Source: Hyperoodon ampullatus (Eukaryota > Chordata > Mammalia > Artiodactyla > Ziphiidae). Taken from it: a DNA stretch of 64,000 nucleotides. The stretch is taken from assembly GCA_949752795.1 (NCBI GenBank), contig OX457061.1, forward strand, positions 124,826,152 through 124,890,151, given 5' to 3'. This document shows positions 10,645 to 22,030 of the stretch, piece after piece. How positions within the stretch are numbered: the stretch's first letter is position 1; each line of letters starts with the position of its first letter. A program made the translations under genes and the position numbers. The notes beneath the pieces are model-generated. The model worked only from the letters and a program-made list of their open reading frames with translations, was not told the DNA's origin and searched no databases.

Positions 10645-13429
10645 TAATTCCTCTGCAATATCATAGAATATTGAAACTAAAACAAATGTTAGGTGTAGTA
10701 TGCATTACCATCTTTTCAGTGGTACTCTTAGAAACAGATACATTTGTGTGTTTCTATGACAACCCCACAATGCCTTGATCATGATTTATAACAAGTTTTT
10801 TGTTGTATTGATTTTGTCCAGTATGGCAAAATACAACTTAGTAATGTTTCCTTTGATGATTACTTATAATATTCACACATATATTCTTCTATAAGATATT
10901 AAATGATTTTCCATTTTCCACCCACCCCAAAACATCAGCAATAATATACATACAAAAAATAGATTTTAGTTGAATTGAATTACATTTAGAGATAATTTTG
11001 TAAAAGGTTAACATTTTTCTAATATAAAGACATGTCATCCAAAAGAGGTTAATCCTTATTAGAGATAGTAGGATTAAACTATATAAGTAGTAACTGAGCA
11101 TGAATCTTGATGGATGAGTACATTTCTATTAGGTAGAGATGAGAAAGGGAATTCTAGGAAAAGAAAATAGCAAACTGTGAAGACAGGCATTACAAGTCAC
11201 ATGTGTATAATTCACGGACAGATTTATGTCTGGCCAAAGAGCTATATAATAGTTTAAAAGAGAATAGAAGTAGACACCCATTTCCCAAATTAAACTTGTA
11301 GTGTTTTCCTCCATAGATTAATAATATGTTGTTCTCATTTTGGGGAGAAGTTGAGGATGAAAAAACTTAGCATATTATTTTAAGTCATGTTACTATCTTA
11401 CATCAACTGATTAGCATCACAAAAACTGGCTTCCTTTTCTTTTTTCCCATCCAGTGATTTATTGACTTGTTGAAGGTCTGTGAATATGTTTTCTACACTG
11501 ATTTGTATTCTGCAGTTTACTATTTTATGAAGGAATTATTTTCTTCAACATATTTTATCATTTGTATGGAAGGCTGCATAAAACAGAACAATTGCTGTTA
11601 TTAATTCCAAACCAGTGCAGCATACAAAAGGGTAGATTGTTGCTGTGCTTTTTTACATCTTAAGAATGTTGGGAAGTTCCAAAGATTGATTGTAATGGGG
11701 AAAAAAAGATTAATTTGACAAAATGCACCTAAACATAACCTTATTTCTCACATCATTTTATTAGCAAGAATTTTTCATGTTTTTCAATGTCTCACTTAAA
11801 TGTTTCTCGATTAAGGTAGCTTCTCAAGCCTAGCAAATCCTTCTTTTCATTTATTGTCTTTCTATAGCAATCCTCATTAAATCTCATTAAAATGAGACTG
11901 GGTGTGTTAGATGATATGAAAATGGGTCTATTAATGATAAGTTGCTCACACCATACATGCAGAGGGGGGCACTGTTAACATTCAATGATCTCACCCATTT
12001 TTATAAAGGGATGACTTCTACTGATTTAGTGAAGTGTTCTTACCTTAACCATTTTTCTGCTTCCTACTATGATAAATCTAGAATTCCCAGAAGCATCAGA
12101 ACATTAAAGATGAACAGAGCAAAGGCTTTTCATAAAACTATCTTAGTAGTCAAGAGGCCAAGTGGAATCAATGCAAAAAATTAATCCTAACTCAGTAATT
12201 TTTAAAATAGGGGAAATTTTTTCATTAAGACATTCCATTTACACGTATAGTTGTTGACTTTTTTTTCTTCCTAAATTTTTAAAGAGTGGATTTGAATATG
12301 GACTGAATGGGATACTAGGGGGTGAGAACAAAATTGAGAAACTGAATCTCTCACCCACCTGCTAAATAACAGTATTTTCTTGGCCAGCTCGTTTCCTGAG
12401 TATTTGTGAAACAGATCTAGACAGCAGGTAGAGAGAAAGAGAAATTTTAAATGACCCAGATTTCCTCCAGGAGATTGAAGAGAGATCAAAATCAGCAGAA
12501 AGGGGAGAGGAAGAAAGGACAGGTTCCAAAGGCTGGGATTTCAGGGAGTGAGGATGGATGAGCAGAGAGGGGAGTTTGGGGGAGTGTCTGCCATTCACGT
12601 GAAGGTTGTTGATAGCCACCAAGACAAAGACAAAAATTTAAAAGACATTTCAGTATACATTAAGGATGTATGGCCTGCTCTTTGAAAATATTATATCAGG
12701 AAGTCAATAAAATTGTGAATGCATATTAGTGACCATAGTCTGATGGACTATACTGTATTGAATGTGCCTTTGTACAGCATCAGGGCGCATGGGCCCCAAC
12801 TGTGTAAACCTTTCTTTCTTGTGTATGTGTGTTTGTATGTGTTTAGCTGACAACTGTGATTTAGCAATAACAGAATTTGTCTTTATTTATAAAAGGTGAA
12901 AAGAGGGAAAAAGAAGAAAAAAGTAGAACTACCTTGGCATAGGAAACAATGTAAATACATTTCTGAAATCCATTTCAAATATGAAATACATTAACACATG
13001 AAACTCAGATGTTTAGAAATACAGGTTTTATAATCAATCAGTTTGTAATGTCCTGAAATTGGCACCTAATTCTGCTGCCGACTTCCACCCTTGTTCACAG
13101 ATCAAGATCTGTACCACCTTAAAAGAAAGCAAACACTGAAATAAGAATAATATGTATATACTATGGATATGAGACTTATGTAAAGGCTCCTTTGTCATCT
13201 TTGGATATTAGAACAGATGTTAGTGGTAAGAATATTGGGATGAAGAGACACAAAGCCTGTAATTTCCTCATTTATTTTCATTTTTGTCTATGAATCCATG
13301 AGTCTGTAAGAACAAATATTTTACAGCTTACAGTAATCTTTTTTTTTTTTAAAGACAGTTTCCAGGAAAGGGAAACATATGCATATCAGAGGTTTATCTT
13401 TAGTGAAGTTTTACAAATCCCAAAGTTAG
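10645..13429. other. Unique AT-rich DNA, no recognisable gene
   Basis: No LINE, SINE or exon signature was recognised with confidence. Reading frames are short (at most about 85 codons) and none resembles a known protein. Two (T)n runs (about 12260 and 13340) and a short purine-rich stretch (about 12895-12925) are the only structure seen. Confidence 0.6.
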
Positions 13430-13745
13430 AGAGTGTGTGTAGAGGGTGGGTGGGAAAAACAGGTGAAGGGGGTTAAACGGTACAAACTTCCAGTTATAAA
13501 AGTAAATCATGGGATGTAATATAGAGCATGATGACAATAGCTAATAATACTGAATTGCATATTAGAAACTTCCTAAGAGAGTAGATCTTAAAAGTTCTCA
13601 TCACAAGAAAAAAATTTTGTAACTGTGGATGGTGACAGATGGTAACTAGACTTACTGTGGTGGTCATTTCACAGTATATATAAATATCAAATTTTATGTT
13701 GTATATCTGAAACTAATATAATGTTATATGGCATTTAGACCGCAA
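13430..13745 (+). mobile_element. Old L1 (L1MA/L1MB-like) 3' UTR
   Basis: The text follows the well-known old L1 3' end: AGGTGAAGGGGGTTAAACGG, ACAAACTTCCAGTTATAA, GAGAGTAGATCTTAAAAG, TTCTCATCACAAGAAAAAAA, then CTGAAACTAATATAATGTTA at the end. Only the terminal about 315 bp is present, so it is 5' truncated or fragmented. Confidence 0.8.
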
Positions 13746-14054
13746 TTTAAAAAAGAGCTGACTTCCCGTGATTCACAGGAACATGTAATTAAACTACTCA
13801 GGGCACCTTTTGAGGAAGCTGTCCTGTGAAGTTGATATGCCCACCAGCAAGGTTTTAAAGGACAGCCCATGTGTTACAGAGAAAGGACTTTGGGTACTTG
13901 GATATAAAAAGTAGATATGCGCTGAAAATAATCTAACCAAAGGAAATGTTCAGTAAAATGAACATTTGTAAAAGCATGAAAAAAATGTTCTTTAGTATTG
14001 AGGAAATGACTTCCAGAGGTGTATGGAATTCTCATTTTGCAGGACCTGTTCTTG
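13746..14054. other. Unique stretch, nothing recognised
   Basis: A short AT-rich interval between two L1 fragments. No repeat or coding signature is visible. Confidence 0.5.
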
Positions 14055-14765
14055 TTTTGCAAATGATGTGGCCAAAAAGGGATTAATCACCAAAACATAC
14101 AAGCAGCTCATGCAGCTCAACATCAAAAAAAAAATCATAAATGGGCAGAAGATCTAAATAGACATTGCTCCAAGGAAGACATACAGATGGCCAAAAGGCA
14201 CATGAAAGGATGCTCAACATCACTAATTAGAGAAATGCAAGTCAAAACTACAATAAGGTATCACCTCACACTGGTCAAAGTGGCCATCATTAAAAAACTA
14301 CAAATAATAAACGCTGAAGAGGGTGTGGAGAAAAGGGAATCCTTCTACAGTGCTGGTGGGAATGTAAACTGGTGCAGCCACTACGGAGAACAGAATGGAG
14401 GTTCCTTACAAAACTAAAAATAGAGCTAACATATTATTCTGCAATCCTACTCCTGGGCATATATATGGAGAAAACCAAAATTTGAAAGGATACATGCACC
14501 CCAATGTTCACTGCAGCACTACTTACAATAGCCAAGACATGGAAGCAACCTAAATGTCCAAGGACAGAGATGAATGGTAATGAAGATGTGGTATATATAT
14601 ACGCACACACACAAAGACACACACACGCACAAACACAATAGAATATTACCCATCCATGAAGAAAGAATGAAATAATGTAATTTGCAACAACATGGATGGA
14701 CCTAGAGATTATCATACTAAGTGACATAAGCCAGATAGAGAAAGACAAATATCAGATAACACCTT
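14055..14765 (+). mobile_element. L1 ORF2 3' fragment lacking a normal 3' UTR
   Basis: Starts near GGGATTAATCACCAAAACAT and runs through CATACAGATGGCCAAAAGGC, a diverged GTGTGGAGAAAAGGGAATCC block, and CATGGATGGACCTAGAGA. It stops near 14765, before the expected 3' UTR. A decayed (CA)n stretch at about 14600-14635 replaces the usual TACATATATACAATGG segment. Frames are broken: for example 14187-14417 is open but shifts before the IPLLGIY-equivalent block. Confidence 0.85.
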
Positions 14766-15524
14766 TAAAGACTCAGGATAACCCGACTCAAGTTCCAAAC
14801 TTAGCATGTTATCTGCATTTTTCCAAGAGGAGCTGAATGTCAAGGAATTTACATGAGTACTATTTTCATTTCCACAATAATAAAACAATAATAACATGAT
14901 TCTAAGGGGCAGTGCAATTGTTCAAATTAAACCTCTAAAAGTGGTCACACACAAAAAGTCTGTGCAGAAGAAAGCAGCTAAGGGGCTGCAGTACACAACA
15001 CACAGCAATCCTAACATTTCTTCTTTAGAAACAACATATGAAAGAGAATGTCCCAGAGCGAAACTCAACCAAATCTCCCTTTTCACAGATTCCTTCTTCC
15101 ATCACACACAGAAGGAAAGATTTCTTTTCAAATGACTACTTTCAGTGCTCCATAAAAAATGAAATCTTCTATGTTTCCAAAACACACCATTTTATTCTGG
15201 AAACATCAGAAATCTAGAAAAATGGGTTAATTAAGCAGTAATCATTTCAACTCACACCACGCCTGTGGAATAAATAATCTTAAGGAATGAAAATGTTGAG
15301 GGCAGCTAACCCTACACTTTTTTTAATATTCAGGAAATGACCCAAAACACGGTCATTATAGATAATCTGCATCAATTTTCAAGAATCACTTGGATTAACA
15401 AGTATTATGGCTTTGACCTAATTATAAGCTTATTTTTCATGTCAGAGACATGGTATCAAAATACATGTTTGACCAAACCAGAATTTTTAATGGAATTATG
15501 ATTAATTCTTTGATGTAAAACATA
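14766..15524. other. Unique stretch, no gene recognised
   Basis: AT-rich intergenic sequence. One ATG-initiated frame of 79 codons (14896-15135) has no recognisable similarity, no splice context I can support and no strong start context, so I do not call it a gene. Confidence 0.5.
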
Positions 15525-16715
15525 TCAAGATCTTTTTTGACCCACCTCCTAGAGCAATGAAAAATAAAAATAAATAAATGGGACCTAATTTAACTTAAAA
15601 GCTTTTGTACATCTAAGGAAACCATAAATAAGACCAAAAGACAGCCCTCAGAATGGGAGAAAATATTTGCAAATGAAGCAACTGACAAAGGATTAATCTC
15701 CAAAATTTACAAGCAGCTCATGCAGCTCAATATCAAAAAACAAACAACCCAATCAAAAAATGGGCAGGAGACCTAAATAGACATCTCTCCAAAGAAGACA
15801 TACTGATGGCCCAGAGGAACATGAAAATATGCTCAATATCACTAATTATTAGAGAAATGCAAATCAAAGCTACAATGAGGTATCACCTCACACTGGTCAG
15901 AATGGCCATCATCAAAAAATCTACAAAAAAATGAATGCTGGAGAGAGTGTGGAGACAAAGGAACCCTCTTGCACTGTTAGTGGGAATATTAATTAATACA
16001 GCCACTGTGGAGAATGGTATGGGGGTTCCTTAAAAAACTAAAAATAGAACTACCATATGACACAGCAATCCCACTACTGGGCATATACCTTGAGAAAACC
16101 ATAATTCAAAATGACAAATGTACCAAAATGTTCATTGCAGCACTATTTACAATAGCCAGGACATGGAAACAACCTAAATGTCCAACAACAGATGAATGGA
16201 TAAAGAAGATGTGGTACATATATACAATGGAATATTACTCAGCCATAAAAAGGAATGAAATTGGGTCATTTATAAAGATGTGGATGGACCTAAAGTCTGT
16301 CATACAGAGTGAAGTAGGTCAGAAAGAGAAAAACAAATATTGTATATTAACACATATATGTGGAATCTAGAAAAATGGTACAGATGAACCTATTTGCAGG
16401 GCAGGAATAGAGACGTAGACATAGAGAATGGACATGTGCTCACAGGGGAAGGGGAGGGTGGGATGACTTGGGAGATTAGGACTGACATATATACACTACC
16501 GTGCGTAAAATAGATAGCTAGTGGGAACCTGCTGTATAGCACAGGGAGCTCAGCTCGGTGCTCTGTGATGACCTAGATGGGCAGGAAGTGGGGTGGGGTG
16601 GGAGGGAGGTCCAAGAGGAAGGATATATACGTATACACATAGCTGCTTCACTTCATTGTACAGCAGAAACTAATACAACATTGTAAAGCAGTTATACTTC
16701 AATAAAAAAGATAGA
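15525..16715 (+). mobile_element. 5'-truncated L1 with cetartiodactyl-type 3' UTR
   Basis: Starts at the ORF2 text CTTTTTTGACCCACCTCC and continues to the end of ORF2 (about 16350), then a 3' UTR with GGGAACCTGCTGTATAGCAC, GGGAGCTCAGCTCGGTGCTC and the terminal ACATTGTAAAGCAGTTATAC followed by TTCAATAAAAAAG. This 3' UTR type differs from the one on the left-edge L1. No convincing target-site duplication was found. Confidence 0.9.
16014..16370 (+). pseudogene. L1 ORF2 C-terminal fragment
   Basis: About 118 open codons from the ORF2 C-terminus, starting within the text equivalent to [14 protein letters not shown] and continuing through [46 protein letters not shown] and SVIQSEVGQKEKN. The upstream Cys-rich block is broken in another frame. 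Compared with 2937-3380, the MWMDLKSVIQSEV end is preserved. Being 5' truncated, it has no start or promoter of its own. Confidence 0.88.
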
Positions 16716-17829
16716 GACTTGTCTATATTGTTTTATATAAAGATTTTTTAAACCCTGTCAAGGTTTGCTACTTTATCCTAAAAGTTTTTGGTTAACTGCC
16801 AGCCCTTGTTCTTACTTAGGCACATCTGTCTTTACCCAAAAATGAAAGGTCTGAACTACAAGAGCCTTGGTAACAGAATATGAACAGCTGGAACAGGAAA
16901 AGCTCTGTGATCATTAACAAGTTGATGAAAAATCACTCTGTGCTTTGCTGTTACACTGAGGTCAGTCATGAGTATCTTTCACCAAACATGAAGACTGAGG
17001 TGATGGAGGGAGAGTGACGTGCACATTTTTTAAGAATTTTCTGTATGTTGGGAAGGAAAGCACAAACTACTGTCATGGAAACAGAAAAAGGAATTTAAGA
17101 CAGAAAAAAGCAGTAAGTAGAATTGCTCTTAGCCTTCATCATGTGATAAATTCCTGGGGAACCATTTTCTATCTGGGTCTCCATTCAGGGGATGCCAGAG
17201 GCTCAGAAATTCTAACTTAGAATGGTTAAAAGAATTTCATCCATAGAGAATGTAACTATGCTTGAATACTAGGCAAGCTATGAACACAAATTTGGAAATA
17301 TTTAGAGTTTTTGATGAATGAAACTGAGTTTTAAAGATGATATAGTATCTGCATAAACCGACAGAATACACTTAATATTGTTTACAAAAAGGTACCTGAA
17401 ATACAGCAAGGAATTCTATTTGTGTTAGGAGCAGTGAGCTGGGAATAAGAAAAATAAATTACATATTTTATGTTCTATTTATCCTTGAGTAATTTGGCTT
17501 AAAGATTCAGTGTCTACCTTTCATTACAATATACCTTTAAACCTATATGATCTTTCTAAATATGTGAGCAGCAGAGCTGTGGAGATGGCAGTTTGCTTAT
17601 CTAAGTTCTAGGATGCCATCCTACAAAACACTACCCAGTAATTCATATATAATAAACAACTTGGAAATTCTTCTGTAAACACCCAGAGAGGCTATTTTGA
17701 AGGCTCTTGCAGGAAATTCTTCACTTTCAGGTGTCTCAAAAAGGCTTAGGGAAAGGGGCCAGTTTTTGTTGCCACCCCAGCTGTCACTGTCACTCTGCCA
17801 CATTCTCCTGCACTTCACCCTCTGAGCAG
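16716..17829. other. Unique stretch, no gene recognised
   Basis: AT-rich sequence after the L1 tail. No repeat family or exon-like frame could be supported. Confidence 0.5.
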
Positions 17830-18175
17830 TTTGGAACCCTCCTCCTTCCTCTTGCTCTGTGCCTCACCTGTTCTTCTTGATGTGGCCTCACTGCCTGAAA
17901 GAGGACCCTCTCCTCCTCCAACGGTGGGACATCCACTGCTACACAAACCCACTTCCCCCTGGGAGCCCGGCTGGTGCAGGGCCGCTCTGTAAGGGGTCCA
18001 GCTGCATGCTCCTGTCACCTCTCTGTCAGAAGACCCATCACGTGCCCTGCGATGTCTCAGGCACCTGAATAAGCTCTGAGCTCAGAGAGTGCAGACACTT
18101 CGCCCCCCCATCTCCACGTTCTTAGCATGTGGCAGAATCTGTGCGTAAGGGCTCAAAAATATTCATTCACAGCTT
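17830..18175 (+). mobile_element. LINE-2-like 3' end
   Basis: The sequence is GC-richer than its flanks and ends in a tail resembling the L2 3' end: CCATCTCCACGTTCTTAGCA, GTGGCAGAATCTGTGCGTAA and CTCAAAAATATTCATTCA. The upstream part has L2-like cysteine/leucine-rich phrases (CTCTGTGCCTCACCTGTTCT). Divergence is high. Confidence 0.5.
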
Positions 18176-18739
18176 TGGCTCCAAGGCAAAGTATATCGAA
18201 TAAAGTAAATTCTTAACGCAAGACACTTTGTGGATTTTGTAAAATGTAAGAACGCAGAGGATAAATTTCTATGGGCAAAGACATTGAATGCAGCCTCTGT
18301 CCTTATGTCCTATAGCTTAAGTAACTCGTATCCTTTATCAGGATGGAACTATGTCCCTGACAGAGCCTTCTCATTTCAAAATAGTGAAAAGACCCCATAC
18401 ATCAGTAGTACAGTTAAATACTAAATGGTTCTAAAGGAATATGCAATGCTAATTATCAAAATGAACGGGATTCCATTTTGTGTGTTTACAATTAGCCAAA
18501 ATTAAAGCATAGAAAAGCTAACAAGTAATATTTTTAAAGGGTTTATTCTTTTTCAGATAGCAATACATAATGGGCCAAAAAGTCTGCCAAATCCTCCCAG
18601 CAAAGTCACATAATTTCACCTGAGAAAATACTTAGCAACCAACACTCATAAATGTGTAACGGAAATAGCATGAGGGATGAATAACAGCAAATGCTGTTAA
18701 ACGTTCTCATGTTTTAGTCACATCTACCCCATACATTAT
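18176..18739. other. Unique stretch, nothing recognised
   Basis: AT-rich sequence without a recognisable repeat or gene. The ATG-less frame at 18230-18424 has no family signature. Confidence 0.45.
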
Positions 18740-18817
18740 TGGGTAGATGTGAATAAAACATCATCATCACTGAGGCTAAGTCATGTTATGTAATTTGCTC
18801 AAGGTCGTAGCATTCTT
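18740..18817 (-). mobile_element. MIR SINE fragment, left part (split by a younger SINE)
   Basis: The text CACTGAGGCTAAGTCATG and GTAATTTGCTCAAGGTCG resembles the MIR core (consensus near GAGGCTCAGAGAGGTTAAGT then AACTTGCCCAAGGTCAC). It breaks off at the target site of the following CHR SINE. Confidence 0.55.
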
Positions 18818-19023
18818 TTTTTTTTTTTTTTGTGGTAGGCGGGCCTCTCACTGTTGTGGCCTCTCCCGTTGCGGAGCACAGGCTCCGGACGCGCAGGCTC
18901 AGCGGCCATGGCTCATGGGCCCAGCCGCTCCGTGGCACGAGGGATCCTCCCGGACTGGGGCTCGAACCCATGTCCCCTGCATCGGCAGGTGGACTCTCAA
19001 CCACTGCGCCACCAGGGAAGCCC
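18818..19023 (-). mobile_element. Short CHR-type SINE, minus strand, with target-site duplication
   Basis: The poly(T) start and the end GCGCCACCAGGGAAGCCC are the reverse complement of the CHR head. The target-site duplication AGCATTCTT is at 18809-18817 and 19024-19032. The pol III boxes read on the minus strand. Confidence 0.95.
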
Positions 19024-19032
19024 AGCATTCTT

Positions 19033-19190
19033 GAGCGTGAGAGCACAGTCATGTCTTGGGCTCCAGCGATGCTGGCTGGCTTCCCGGTTGTGCCTGTAGG
19101 AAAGCTAGGTTCTGAGTTACCTTGGGCCACTCAGCTTCCTATCAGGAGAATTGTCATCATTTCCTGCCAAGGTGTCTTCCACCTCAAATA
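19033..19190 (+). mobile_element. MIR-like fragment
   Basis: The phrase GAGTTACCTTGGGCCACTCA then GCTTCCTATCAGGAGAATTG resembles MIR (TGACCTTGGGCAAGTCACTT... CCTCAGTTTCCTCATCTG). It is short and diverged, so the family call is tentative. Confidence 0.4.
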
Positions 19191-19504
19191 GTCAAAGACA
19201 GTATCCTTTTAGAAGTGGCCTCTTTCTAATGGTAGTTTCTTTCAGACATCCTTTACACTTTACTATTCCCCAAATAGTTTGGAAGTTTACATTTTTAAGC
19301 ACATAATAGTCCCCTCGCAAATGACATGGGAAATAGTAAAAGTAAAGGACATCCAAAAGAATCTGCCCTGAGGAAGAGGCCTCCTTCTGAAGTGTTATTA
19401 TCTGATGCCTCTGCTAAGATGGGAAATTTGAACAGCTCATAGAACTGAACTCTGAAATGGTATTTCTTTAAAAGGACTTTTCCATTAGTAACTCTTTTTA
19501 CCAG

Positions 19505-19735
19505 TGACTAGAACTAATCCATTCATGCAACGAATATTACTTAATGCTTACAAGGCACCAGGTATTACCCTAGGTGCTAGGAATACACCAGGAAACAAAA
19601 GAAGAAATCTTGGCCCCCCCACAGGATTTATAATCTAGTGAGAGAAGCCGGCAATAAAAAAGAGAAATACATAAAACACAGAGCATGTGAGATCACAGTA
19701 AGTGCTACAGAACAGAGAAAGCGGTAGGAAACTGG
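19505..19735 (+). mobile_element. Ancient mammalian interspersed repeat, family not assigned
   Basis: Contains the widely repeated mammalian motif series AACGAATATTACTTAATGCT, GGCACCAGGTATTACCCTAG, GGTGCTAGGAATACACCAGG and GGATTTATAATCTAGTGAGA. Related text appears at 56985-57160. I recognise the class but not its name. Confidence 0.5.
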
Positions 19736-19954
19736 TAGGAACTGGGAACGTTAAATATCCTGTTTTCCTTCTCCTTAGTTATCAGCTGATACCAGGAAGG
19801 TAAGCTTACTGTGAGAGAAAACCGCAGCACCATTAAGGTAAAGGCGAGTGCTGGTAAGAAAAGAGAAAATGTCTGGAGAGGTAGAAATATGCAACTGTAT
19901 ATGGGGGATTTACATCTACATGTAAATACAATCTGGTCATGTTTGAAGCATCCC

Positions 19955-20055
19955 CATGTGTGCATGTACATATATACATATGCCATAACATACGTACATA
20001 AGTACATACACACACATGTATATACACACACATACATTAATACATATATTAAAGG
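19955..20055. repeat. (CATA/TACA)n-rich imperfect microsatellite
   Basis: A run of CATA, TACA, ACAC and GTAC units of about 100 bp. Frames across it encode only low-complexity Tyr/His/Thr repeats. Confidence 0.85.
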
Positions 20056-21489
20056 CAGAAGCAGCACCCATGACAAAAGCAGTTATAGATAACTCATACA
20101 AACCTCAGCTTGTGCACATACACCCACCCAAGTCAAGAGCAGAATGAAGAATTAATAGTGAGACAAAAGTCTGCAATTCAATTTTATTTTAGGACTCAGC
20201 ATCTATTTCAACTGAGAGAGGAATGACTGGTGAACATATCTAACTAAGAACAAGCCAGTATGTAAATCCTGCACATTCCACTGTAGTTTCTTAACTGACC
20301 TTAGGAAAAATAGTGCAGGTTTTTAATTTTATGATAAAATATTTCAAAAAAATAGTTTGATAATTTGCCATAGTACATCTCTCAGAGAGTAAGAATAGCT
20401 CATATCTATGTCCCTTCCCTGCCCCCTGTGCACACACACACAAACACCCACAGGTAGCCAAAAGCAAAAACCTCTCAACAGTCAGGCCATCTTGTATAAG
20501 AATACATATTTTTAATCATCACTTGAAAAACTCTGAAATGAAGACTAGTGAAGTCTGTCCTAATACTGAAAGGAGTGTCAAGATTGCCATACAAATATGT
20601 TACATAAATGTCCTATCTCCCCCCTCTGACCAAGGTCTTCCCTGCATTTATCATTAAGTCTTTCCCTATTCAAGATATATATATTTTGGGATTAGATTTG
20701 ACTGCTAAAAAGAAGAAACCACCCCCATCCCAAAAATCAGTGGCTTATGTTTATCCCTTCACATTAAAAAAAATAATAAAAAGGACAGAGATTGACTGAG
20801 CATCCTGAGCAGGCCCAGGACCAAGACACTCACCAGGACCCAGGCTCCCCTCACATGTCTCCTGTGTTCTCTCCACACATGGCTTCCATTCTTATGCTGA
20901 AGCATGTCTTCATAATGGCTGCTGGAACACCAGACATCACATCCACACTGCAGGCAGTAAGAAAGGTAAAGGGGTTCAGACCCTAAAGGAGGCACTTTCA
21001 GAATAAGCCATCTCACTTTGAAGAGCATGCCTAGATTCTGACACAGCACTTCACAATGGTTAAATCTACCTATGTCTTATTGATTAAAAATCACAGGGCC
21101 ACACCTAGATGCTGGATGGGAACATTACCACTGGGAATGAAATCAGGATTCCTTAACTGATGAAGAAGCAGTGAGAAGATTTCAGGCAGATAATCATCTG
21201 TCACTCTCATACTTAACTTTTGAAATTTTTTGACCCTCAACCCTATTAAACCATTTAGAAGAAAATACCCCATTGTAAAGCTATGTGAAAACTAGGAAAT
21301 GGATTAGCTTATCTGCTCAGTCACCCCACCCTTCATATGCATGACAGTCATATTTCTGAGCAAAGACTAAAGTCCACAGAATTATCATAATTACTGGCGC
21401 ACACAACGCACACATGCATGTACACACAGAATCACTACTATGCAAAGCTGGCATCAGGGAGCTTTGAAGGCAGAGTTTTTTGTTTTAAT
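20056..21489. other. Unique stretch, no gene recognised
   Basis: No repeat family could be assigned with confidence and no frame resembles a known protein. Small CA-rich patches occur near 20430 and 21400. Confidence 0.5.
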
Positions 21490-22030
21490 TATCTTTTTTC
21501 TTTATATTTTGGAATAGTTATAGGTTCACAGGGAGTTGCAAACAAATGTACAAGGAAGACCTGCTTACCCTTCCCTCAGCCTCACCCAGTGTTCACATTT
21601 TATACAACTACAGTTCAATAGCAAAATCAAAATACTGATATTGGCACAATTCATAGACCTTATTGAGATTTCATGAGTTATACATGTACTATTTGTGTGT
21701 GTGTGTTTATAGCTCTACACAGTTTTATCACATGGGTAGCCTTGCATAACCCACACAGCAATCAAGAAACTCAATTGAATCATCACCACAAGACTCCCTT
21801 GTCTGACCCCTTTACAGCCACTACTCTCCTGTCCCCTCCACCTTCACCCTTAGCCTCTGGCCACACTATTCTGTTTCTCCATGTTTATAACTATGTTATT
21901 TTACAGTTGTTACATAAATGGAATTATGCGTTTTGTATCTTTTTTGAGATTGCTTTTCTTCACTCAGTGTAACTTCACTGAAGTTCATTCAATTTGTTGT
22001 GTCTATCAATAGTTCATCCCCTTTTAAAAA
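21490..22030 (-). mobile_element. Old L1M 3' fragment, minus strand
   Basis: The reverse-strand L1M pattern is readable: CTTCACTCAGTGTAACTTCA, GTTGTGTCTATCAATAGTTC and ATAAATGGAATTATGCG. The expected continuation (about TTCATTCCTTTTTATTGC) is cut by the younger L1 that begins at 22031. Confidence 0.7.
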
